Part shown: positions 53,936-64,000 of the stretch, one piece after another
Layout of the letters: each line of letters begins with the position of its first letter
Numbering within the stretch: the stretch's first letter is position 1
Assembly (NCBI RefSeq): GCF_000972845.2
Contig: NC_040011.1
Span: 26,144,379 to 26,208,378, forward strand
Direction of reading: 5' to 3'
Source of the DNA: Larimichthys crocea
Lineage: Eukaryota; Chordata; Actinopteri; Sciaenidae
DNA length: 64,000 nt
Notes under the pieces: model-generated
What the model was told of the DNA's origin: nothing
The model's database searches: none
What the model saw: the letters and a program-made list of their open reading frames with translations, nothing else
Position numbers and translations under genes: made by a program

Positions 53936-56890
53936 GTACGAAGTGGTCTGCGGTAAGCAGATTGTATTTTAACATAACACACTGATTTTTGATCCATGAA
54001 GAGTTGGAGGTCCTTCACATTTCAAAATAAAACACATTAGAGTTTGTAATCTTTACGAGTCTGGTTTCCCGTCTGATGCTTTTCTTTGCTTCCTCTGGGC
54101 ATTAGGAACGGTGACAAAATGACACATGTTGACGCTCTACTGCAGGAAACATGAAATCCTTAAAGGTACAGCAGGTTTATTTGTTTAACCATGAATTCAA
54201 AATAGCAATATAATGTATGTAGGTTTATTTTAGTTACTGTAAATTAAGTAAGTCAGCATTTCATGACTTCAGAACTCAAGACAGTGTTTTGGGAATGCAT
54301 ACAGAAAAAAAAAAAACACTGCACTCTAGCCAGGCTAAGGCTAAATCTACAAAGCAGTAATCACATTTCACAATACAATATTAAGCCATATTTGAAAATT
54401 AAAAATGTAAATGTCTTATTCAGCTATGATGGAGCAGAGTGGCAAAGCTAAGCAATTACACTAGACTGCACCTCCTACAGGTCAGAAGAAAATTCCCAAG
54501 TAAAGAAATTATCTTTTAATTACACATAAATTAAACAATATCATATCCATTTGTATTTCAGCTACTAGTTGGGTCAGTGTTGTAAAGCTGTGCACTACTG
54601 TTGCCAGATAAGCGTTGAGGTTCATGCTATTTTGAGATGTGATATCAACTCGACTAAACAATGAGCTACAATGTGCTAATGTGCGAACAGTGTCACACAA
54701 GAGGATTAATAATGTCTTCGCTCATCAGCGACAATATGCTATATATCTTGTGAATATTGTAACAGTATGCTGTATTGGTGCTACCCTTGCAAATGTATAC
54801 AGAGATCATGTATAAGCTCATCTGGTTATTAAAACAGATTAATAGATTCCCTGGTATTACATATGTAGGTACTTTTGAACCTTTATTTACACAATAAAGG
54901 GGTGAACCTGCATGTTGTTGTTTTTCTAACAGCTTCACAATAAAATACTTGTCACTGTCTTCCAAAATGATTTTTTTTATGCTATTATCAGGGTGATAAT
55001 GTAAAATGCATAGGAGAATGATTTAATTTTTTTGATCTTCCATCACTATGATTAAGGTTTCCTTTGACACATTATTGACCCAACAATCGACGGCAGCATC
55101 CGACTCAAGAGGGTTTTGAGGCGCTGCTACACACAATTCACACTAGAAAGATATTATAAGTTCTTGTGAGGTAAACATAAGTAATATTTGGCGTTTAAAC
55201 AAAACAAACAATGCTGTTTTTAGTGTGACCATTGTCATTAGAAAACATCTCAAACAAGCTCCTTCTTTAAACTTTAGTTTCCAAATACTCCTACATTAAT
55301 TGCTTAAGGAAGTCATTTAAAGTAGTCCCAAAGTTACATATATTCACACATATCACTGTTACATTCTGTATCGCTTCCTCTTTCTGCTCCTTAAGTTCCT
55401 CTTTTATTCCTCACAACCTCAAGGCATGTTAAGGCCCTTAATACCTGAATATTTAAGATAATTGCTCTTTGTGGCACCTCCTGGCTTCATTATGTCTCTT
55501 ACTATGTAGCAGGATGGTGCTGCTTATTTTGGCAGGAGGCAATCTGGCCCTGAGGCTATGGGGATTCCTTTCCCCTATGTGTCAGCTAATGTTTACCGAG
55601 GCCTGAGGACTTAGGATGGATCACAGGATTTCATAATCCACTGCCCGTACAGTGGAGCAAGGGCAAAAAAATAATTCTCTTTGTGTCAACAGTTGTTTCA
55701 TTCATGGGTAATTTCCCCATAGCTAGCCTCATACTGCAGCCAGAGATAGAGACAGAGAGAGAGAGAAAGTAAGAGATAGAAAGAGAGATGTCCACACTCA
55801 AGTGCTCCGCTTCCCTGGAAACCGCTTCATGATTCGGTTGTAAAGCCTCGCTATTTGTATTCCACCTGAGTTGTTCCTTCTCATTCATGTGTTTTAACCA
55901 ACCATATATTTGAATTTATGAGAGTCAAGAGATGCATATTATGTCAGCACTTCTTAAAGAAGGGGGTGCATCTCTGGAATCGTTACTCACTAACGGTTTT
56001 CCTCTTGCTCCCAGGGCACTGGCTATATTCCAAGATGCAGTTCAGGAACAATGCACTCTGAATGGCAACACTGGAGGTAAAAACCCACTCCGACCTGAGC
56101 ACAGACTGTGTAAATCTGAAATTCAGAAATGTAATATTTCATATTGTATAGAGCAGCAGCGCTTCCTCTTTGATACTTCTACTCTCTTTTACTTCCTGAC
56201 ACCAGTGGTTGATCACACATTAGAAAAGCATGTCCTGCAAGAGGACAGTTTTGAACACTCAGAGATTAAAGCAGTGTTCATTTTGTCAAAGAAAACTATG
56301 ACAAGAATATTTGTAGACCATCTAGTTTTCAAAATGAAAATGAGAATAATACTACATTAAAAGTAATCTTTGAAAACAAGAACAAACAAAACATTAAAAA
56401 GTTCTGTAGATGTCTGTGTAACGTTAACTTTCAGTCGGCTATCTTTTGTGTTGCTGTCTGAAAATATTAGTAAGTTTCAAGGTTAATGTTAAAAATGCAG
56501 GCTTCACTGCAATGTTTGCCCTTCACGGATTTCACTGTTAAAAATTAGAATAAAATGTCTCAAGTTTTTATTTACTTACACCTAACTAGGACTAACAAAA
56601 ATGAAATGGCTAAAACTGAACAAAAAAACAATATGCAATTCTGCCAAAAGACTAAACTAAATAAATCAAATAGCATGTGCACCATGTAGTAAGGCCCTCA
56701 ACCCTTTGTCGCATGCCCCCCTACACTTTCCTGTCTCTCTTCAGCCATCTCTTTCCAAATAAAGGCATGATAAAGCCTCCTCATGCACGAAACAAACAAA
56801 ATGGAGACCACTTGTGAAAACATTGCTCCATAGCACTTCTCCTGGTTAAAACCTCTACAGGGTACATTTAAATTATGCATCCTGCAAATA

Positions 56891-56891
<1 letters not shown>

Positions 56892-56967
<76 letters not shown>
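56892..56967 (+). repeat. (CA)38 microsatellite
   Basis: Seventy-six bases of uninterrupted CA, the longest simple repeat in the window and likely polymorphic. Confidence 0.97.
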
Positions 56968-56971
<4 letters not shown>

Positions 56972-57523
56972 AATGGACCATTTTTCTCAGCACTGCCCAC
57001 CTTATTAAGTGTAGTCACACAACAGAGAAGCTCCTTCCAGCCTCTACTGCAGCTACACTGTTAAACTGTCCCATCAATATGTGTTTATACCGCTGTCAGT
57101 GCAACCTGGGTCCTCACAAAGGTGGAACAACCCCATGCTGTTTGTGGGGCGAGCCATCACGGCCCTTTGCAGACCTCAGGATGTAAATTCTACGTATCCT
57201 CGTGTACTTTTTCTCTCCTCGGCTCTTGACTGGTATCTGGGCTGCACAGGACTGCAAAAGCAGGATCATCTTAAGGTGGATAAAGAAGGACTTTCACTAT
57301 CATAACCCTGTGGATTAACTGGTGCCTTCTCTATGCTGATATGAAAGTGCACTGCATTGCAGACAGAGCATATGAGCACTGCAACCAGAGTATATAAGTC
57401 AAAGGTGCATTGTTTGGTCTTGTTATCAGTGTGAATGGGTGACTCAGTGTTTTGTTATTTGACTGGTACAACGGCAGAGGTATGCTTTCACTAGATTGTT
57501 GTTGTTGTTAAACCAGTATAAAT

Positions 57524-57613
57524 ATATATAAAAAAAGGAAGAAAATGAGACCAGAAAAAGAAATGGAAATATATAAAAAAAGGAAGAAAATGAGACCAGA
57601 AAAAGAAATGGAA
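57524..57613 (+). repeat. 45-bp tandem duplication, two copies
   Basis: Two head-to-tail copies of a 45-base purine-rich unit containing GGAAGAAAATGAGACCAG, apparently identical over the unit. The exact identity suggests a recent duplication. Because 45 is a multiple of three, it creates a repeated peptide in chance minus-strand frames. Confidence 0.95.
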
Positions 57614-58869
57614 ACGGTGAAATTACCACTTCTATTCCATAAAAAGCAACAATGAAGAAATAATAACAACAAAATGAAACAGTACAACACTAACAAGGGA
57701 GCAGAAACAACATCCTGTAGTGACCACAACTTACAGCTACAACCTCTTAACACTTGCACAAACTGTAATACTGTAAGTACGTCATATTGTACTGACTGTC
57801 GCTGACCATGTGTGAGAGAGGCGTAGGGTCACATCGATCTCCCAGCTGTCTCCTACGAGCATCAAAAAGGCATTTCTGACAGCTACCATATCTCCTATTT
57901 GCTAGAAAGGACCTCAACAAACTGGTGGCAACCTTTCTGCAAAGTAATATCGTTGGCAGTTAGCAATATAAATAGAATCCAATATTAACACAATTACAAT
58001 TGATTCGGTCCATTTAAAAGGAGCTGTATAGACTACATAGTTTGCTTATATGTGGTTTAACTTGTTAATTAACAACTAAAAATATGCTAATCAATTATAA
58101 TTGCTCATTTATGCCAATTTTTGCTTTTAGCTGAGTGGGGCACCGTTTTTGATTAACGTGGGAATGCTCTTACTTGGTAACAACAGGATGTTTTCTTGTG
58201 TTTCCCATTCGCCAAACATGTTTTTATGTAACGAGAGACTTACTGAGCATCTGAATCTGCTACCATGTGATATTTTATTATTCCTGCAGCAGGTCTTGAT
58301 GACGTTGTTGGCTGCTGAAAGACACAGGGTGATGTCCACTCTCCCACATTCAAAGTACTACAGAAACAAACAGGAAAAGTGACTCAGCACAGTCTTTCTT
58401 TAAGTTCTCCGTAAAGGTGACCTGATTAGGCAATGTTCCAGCTGGACCATGTTAGGTTAAAGTGCAGTGAATGACAAGTTGCATTTACTTCACTGCACAG
58501 GCTATATTGCTGGCCATTGTGCTTAAAACTAACTGACAACTTTCTGTATAAGTTCACAGCCGGTAGTTTATCACTTCAGAAAGTTTTTTTTTTTTTTTCT
58601 CCCATCTGTGAATCGCAATAACATGTCTCATCCTGTCTACCGGAGTTATTTGAGAAATATAGGCAATATCTGTTTTAACACCCTCATTGATTTAACTCCT
58701 GTGTTCTCATATGTTTCATTAGCTTTTGCAAGAAAGTGATTGATTTCAGCAGTATGAAATCTAGTTCAGCTGGGGGCAGTGCATAAATTGAATTTAGGTC
58801 TCAGGTTGACATACTGTTTACACTATTTACACAAGGTGTGCATTATTACATGGGTAATATATATATGAC

Positions 58870-58901
58870 TGTGTGTGTGTGCGTGTGTGTGTGCGTGTGT
58901 G
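58870..58901 (+). repeat. Imperfect (TG)n microsatellite
   Basis: TG units with two GCG interruptions. Confidence 0.9.
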
Positions 58902-59526
58902 AGTCAATAGACATCATGTCTGCACATGATGGGTCCTCACAGCACTTTGTTTTTCTCGCATTCAGCTCCAGATTCACAACATCTACGTCACATTCCCTGC
59001 TGCAAGCACCAAGACACTAATTCATGTCAAACTGCCACGTCACTGGTGAGAGCGAGGAAATGATTTCTGACATTACACTGTAAACAACAGAACGTAGAGG
59101 TGTAACACATGAGCAAATCAATTGTTGATGAACAAATCATCTATTTTATAGACTTGAACATGATTGCTGACCTTAATTTAGCATTTTCCAAACAAAAGGC
59201 CAGCACAGTGGCTGCCCCCACCTAACTGGAAGCTCACAACCGCTCAGTGTTAGATAAGGTTGTAATAAGATATAGTCAAAGCCTGGCAACTAATCTGATA
59301 TTTCACCTCAGTGAGAGATAGGAAAGATATAAAAACGTATTAGGAGTGGGCACTAAGAGGATTAGAGTATGGAAACGGATGTGTGGCAGCATTTTTAATC
59401 CACTCATGCTTAACCCTTTCAAGCTGCCCAATCTGCTCCATGCAAACAATGATTATTTAGTCTTGCTTTCGATGGAGCCATTGCTCTCGTTTCAGACCAG
59501 TAACTCTCTCCACACACGCAGACACG

Positions 59527-59548
59527 CACACACACACACACACACACC
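59527..59548 (+). repeat. (CA)n microsatellite
   Basis: Eleven CA units after ACACGCAGACACG. Confidence 0.9.
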
Positions 59549-62500
59549 TCCCACCCTCTCTCATTTAATTTGATTTTGTGGAGAGAGAAAAAAAGGTGAA
59601 CAGCGGACTGACAGAGCTCAGGTTTGATTAAGATTCTCTGTCCTGTGACAACACAGCACGGGTCTGTGTCTCCGGTGAATTACTCGGGATTGAAGATTGA
59701 CATTTGGTGGTTGGTTTAGCAGCTGTGTGTGCTTGTGTGTAGCGTTGTTTTACATATGTGTGCACGCACTTCGCAGTCTGTGTGTATACCAGGCGCTTAG
59801 TGGTTTAGTGCAACCTAATCTCACATAGCCACACTTCGAGGACGTGAGATTAAGTACAACCAGACTGTAAAAGGCAATTAATCTTCCTTCCACATCCAGG
59901 CGGCAGCTTTAATTTCGGGGTGGGCTGATCATAGTTGGAGTGTGCTGTGTGAAAGGTGAAAACGCACGTATTTGACCTTTTGACATATGTTAACACTGAT
60001 ATTAGTTTCAGGGGGGCAATACCATCGAGCAGTCTTCCAGGAGGGATCGTTTCAGTCAAAATTAAGCCATCACTCTGGGAGAGACAGCTGTTACACTGGA
60101 TATGAGCAGTCAAGCCAGAGAAAGCAGTCTTGTTCTGTCATCCAGGTCTGCCCTGAAGGGTGGCACCCTGCAGCCCACCAATCGTCGCTGTCTATCGGGA
60201 CATGACCCTTGTGGCTGCACAGCGAGCTTAGGGGAACAGTGTGTATGTAACCTTATAGAAGGACAGCCATTAAATAAATCTGCGGTGGGTGGTGGAGACA
60301 GGGAGAAATAACAGGTGTCAATCTTCATTAAATGTGATCTGCCGCCTCTCCAAATTCAAAATTATTCCCCAATTAAGAAGAAAAATGAAGGCAAGGATGC
60401 TCTCCAAATTTGACATCCTAATTAATTACTTCCTTCACATGAAGAATTGACTCATACTTCATGTCACCTTGGAGCCCTCTTGTGTGTCATGCATTGCGAA
60501 ATTAGTCAAGGGAGCTCACTGTACAATAAAAGTTTAAAGAGTGGAGAGGGTTTTTAAAAATGTTTTGACAAGTTCTAATAATGCAAGGTATTATAATTAT
60601 ACTGTTTAATTGTGTGTAATATCTGCATAATTGTATATGTCAGTGCATTTTTTAAAATACATAATTCAGTGACAGACAACACCCTGGTTTTGAATATGGC
60701 ACAGAGTCGACTGTGAGGCATGAAACTCTGACAGCCGTGATGGCAGAAGTCACTGAGGGCATAATTGGCTATACTGTGAAATGGGCTCGAGTTTTTATTA
60801 TCAAATCAGTTGTGGCGAATTAAAGCAGTGTCTTTCATCCTGTCCTCTCATTTGTTATTTAGTTCCCTCACGCCGTCTCTCCGTCAATTCTATCCGGGAT
60901 TGTAACAGGCAATTTCATTCTTATAATCATTTACAGGTTGATTGTGAATGGTTTACTGTGAGGGGAAAAATGTGAAAAAGATTGGAAATATGATTTTACT
61001 TCCATGGGTAATTGTACCAATATGAAAGAAAAGATTTTATGTCTCTGGCTGTCCTTCTCTTCCCCTCACTACACACATACACACAGACACACAAATCACC
61101 AGATACATAAAGTTTACAGGCAACACAACAGATTTTTGCATAAATTGAACATTTCACTGTAACTAGTGTCCTTGTGAACAGTGTAGTGATAGTTTTGCAG
61201 CGTTACAGATGGCTTGATAAAAAAAACACCCCTCCCCTCAAAAAATCCCTCACAATCATGTCTGCAACATGTAAAGTGGTGGGAACATTGAGCATCATTA
61301 CAACACTTGGCTCCCTCCACATACATACAGTATTATATCAGTCTGTCTCATGCAAGCTGAATGTATGTCACTCTAGCTTAGAGCCAACGCCCTCCTTTGG
61401 TGCAATTTTTACACTTGGCAGAGTGATTAACGCATGTGATGCACTAAATCTGGGTTGCCCAGAAAACACCACTGTTAGATAGAGTGGGACTCAAAATTAT
61501 TTCCATCTTTTGCCTTCTGGCTCCTTCAGGCTCACGTTGTATATCTTTTGGATTTCCCTTTTTCGTTTTATGAAGATCACCACTAAACAAATATTTGCTC
61601 CCTGAAAGAAGAAGCATGTTGTTGTGTTACTTGAATTTATAAACTTCCTGTGTGTGTCTGCATGTGTCTGCACTGTGGGGTGATTCTCTGAGCCATGAAT
61701 GAGAATTTGATAAATAGAATTTGATGATTTTTTTACTGATATATACGAAATTTGATTTTGAATTGTTCGCATAACCTTGCGGAATAGTCTGCAGAACCTC
61801 TTGTTCAGTGAATACTCTGTGAGCTGCAGCACTTCTCAGTCTTCCTGTGTGTGACTGCTTAGCAAATTGTCAGACAACCTACAAAGAGAATTATGGGCCC
61901 TGAGGGGTCTTAGGGAAATTGCACCACTGGCAGTTTTATCTGGGGGAGCTGCAGGGCCTAGACAATGCTCCACTTAAGTATGATGACAGACTAGAGGGGA
62001 TGTACCCTGGCCCTTTCTATAAACTTCACAAAACCCTCACAGTTGAAAACTAAAACTCCTGGCATCCCCTTGCTGAAGTTGTCACCGTAGGGCAAAAGTC
62101 AACTACTATAATTTTGTCTTATCAGCCAACTTGAAGACAGAAAGAATAGAACAGTTCTGGAAGTGATTCATTAGCAAAGGGAATTTAAATCTATAGCGTC
62201 ATAGCATTTTAAAAATAGTCTGTTCCATTCATTTGAATGGTGACAAGCTACGCACTCTACAGCTCTGATAAATACCGCGTGTGGAAATCATCCATCACAA
62301 TGCTTGAACACAAATCAAACTAAAAACCTGAACAGGTTGACTTGCACATTGACAGACTACAATCGGCAGTGGTAGGCAGGTGTGCATTCGCCTTTGGTAT
62401 GTTCGCATGTAGTCTGCTGCGAGGGATCATAACAGAGGAAGACAGACTGCTAAATGCATGCACAACACATACAGGAGAGTATATTCGCTTTGAAGTAGTT

Positions 62501-62919
62501 ATTAATATACAGACAGAAAATTCCTGCAGGGATCAAGACGAGACAGACACAGTAGCATGGCACCGCTGAATCCAAAGGAAGCAAATTTTCTTTCTTGCTT
62601 TGCTTAGGTTAACATGTTGGTTTGATGATTTTGCTGCCTCTGTGTAATCTGAATTAAAGAGTGAACATGATAGCATGAGAGAGACTATAGATGTGACTGA
62701 CTTTCCACTGAGGTGTTTTCATATCGGGCTGTTTTCATACATGTCATATTGCCTGTCATATTTGTGATGAAACTCTGCCTCCAGCTCCACCTAAATACAT
62801 TTCCCTCTCATTTGTGAAATGTGAACTCGCTGTGTGTTTCTGTGCAGAGTATGCAGAAGTTTCTCATTAAACACAGTAATGAACACGAGTATCAGCAGCG
62901 GACAAGGTGTTTTATCAAT

Positions 62920-62985
62920 ACCAGGGGCGGGGAATTGAACCAAGCTACACAGACTCACTTCTGACACTCAACAGAGAGCTAAGTA
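62920..62985 (-). repeat. Possible degraded tRNA-derived repeat
   Basis: On the minus strand GGTTCAATTCC (plus 62932-62942) fits the polymerase III B-box consensus, and upstream TTAGCTCTCTGTTGAGTG vaguely resembles an A-box region of a tRNA-like head. No tail or target duplication is visible. It could be a diverged SINE head or chance. Confidence 0.3.
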
Positions 62986-64000
62986 ACTGAAGAACATTGG
63001 ACTTTTCCCTTATTTCAATACGTGAAATGAGAGAGATAAACAGCAGAATAAGGCTGTCTGTGTATGTGGTGCTAGTGGAGCCTCTTGCCGCCTGACCCGT
63101 CCATGGTGATGAATAATGAATGAGCAGGACAGAAGCAGTTACCATTTGGAGACAGTTTCCTGATGAATGATTACTGGCTCCATTGGGTCTGTATTTGCAT
63201 AGGAGATGAAAATGTCGAGAGGAAGACACATGGCTGTTACAGTAGCAGAGGCTGTAATACTTTTGACTGCTGAGCAGGCAACTCTTCTAATGTTATAATC
63301 AACTAGCATGGCTGGTCATAAGAGACCACACATAAAACAGAATAACTGAAGATGGGTGAGGGGTGCATAAGATGACATTTCAAATGAGATGTATTTATCT
63401 GTTATGCTATTAAATGGGTTTGTCTGCTCCAGCAGAAATTCCGATTTATGTTTGTACCATTCTCTACAGCTGTTCCTTTAATAACCACATTCATTACCAG
63501 GCGACAGTTATTAACAGAGCAAAAAAAAAAAAAAAGGGAAAAAAATGGAAAAAAGTCGTGCAAGCGCAAACTGAGGTGAGGGGATATTCTGAGGAAACAC
63601 ACATATAGACCCACCAGAATAATGAGGGTAAAGATAATGATCACTTTTGCAGAAAAGGAAACAGAACTAGTTGATTCATCTCTTTGCAGACAGATAAAAC
63701 CTGACTGTCAGTTACTTCACTATAGCAGCCATGCCACTGTGTAGCAATATCTCCTAGAGCTGAAGTGAGGGAGATAAGGATTTCATGGTCGATGCGTCTC
63801 CTCACAAGGTGGTTGTGGTGCAGCAAGGAGGTAGGGGTGGGGAATAGCCTCTGTCTGGCCCTGCAGGGTGAAATGAAGTGTCCCTGTCAATGTCAGAACT
63901 CTGTTTACACCTCAGAGCATCCACCTATGCCACCACTTCTCGCCTCGCCACGCAGAATCTCGCTTGGTTTGATCAGCTTTTTGAGTCGGCTTAATCTTGT

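Larger units (their letters stand above)
45991..64000. other. Intergenic region upstream of pcdh19
   Basis: I find no convincing exon in this 18 kb. Open frames are at most 142 residues, lack domains and often run through CA repeats. In other vertebrates the 5' neighbour of PCDH19 is TNMD, but no tenomodulin coding sequence is visible. The stretch holds several microsatellites (47107, 53920, 56892, 58870, 59527), a T22 run (52358-52379), a 45-bp tandem duplication (57524-57613), a perfect 13-bp hairpin (50875-50905), an AT-rich motif cluster (60330-60480) and a weak tRNA-like sequence (62920-62985). Confidence 0.7.

Noticed and set aside
56698..57186. Minus- and plus-strand frames of 106 and 103 codons
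   Set aside because: Both are mostly translated CA/TG dinucleotide repeat.
1..64000. CRISPR arrays, operons, prophage or toxin systems
   Set aside because: The DNA is vertebrate genomic sequence; no regularly spaced direct repeats, bacterial genes or ribosome binding sites were seen.

Overview
This is vertebrate nuclear DNA, almost certainly from a teleost fish. It has spliced coding exons with GT-AG borders, long AT-rich introns, many CA/CT microsatellites, a tRNA-derived SINE with target-site duplications and a hAT-like transposon end. There is no dense gene packing, no operon and no bacterial or viral gene structure. The SINE and the compact exon/intron layout would fit a percomorph fish, but the species cannot be read from the sequence.

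The window holds one recognisable gene, pcdh19 (protocadherin-19, a delta-2 non-clustered protocadherin), on the minus strand. I can place four coding exons. Exon 1 (42350-44481) encodes the signal peptide, six cadherin repeats and the transmembrane segment. Exon 2 (39461-39788), exon 3 (16927-16985) and exon 4 (15009-15181) encode successive parts of the cytoplasmic tail. Splice phases match at every junction (2, 0, 2, then 1 leaving exon 4), giving 897 complete residues. The terminal exon, with the rest of the tail, the stop codon and the 3' UTR, was not found and should lie beyond the left edge. Bases 1-15008 are therefore intron 4, at least 15 kb of it.

Layout from left to right: 1-15008 intron 4 (SINE near 2.2 kb, CT and poly-G tracts); 15009-16985 exons 4 and 3 with a 1.7 kb intron; 16986-39460 intron 2 (22.5 kb, no credible gene inside); 39461-39788 exon 2; 39789-42349 intron 1; 42350-44481 exon 1; 44482 to about 45.8 kb the presumed 5' UTR and a CpG-rich, CCAAT-containing promoter candidate; from 45.9 kb to the right end, upstream intergenic DNA that starts with a hAT-like terminal sequence and contains a 76-bp CA microsatellite, a 45-bp tandem duplication and AT-rich stretches resembling regulatory DNA.

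The many short open frames elsewhere look like chance frames: none shows a recognisable domain, and several run through simple repeats. I found no undescribed biological system. The points most worth checking are the missing terminal exon, the apparent absence of the mammalian alternative cassette exon in intron 1, two perfect 13-bp hairpins, the poly-A tract in the presumed 5' UTR and the hAT-like sequence next to the promoter.
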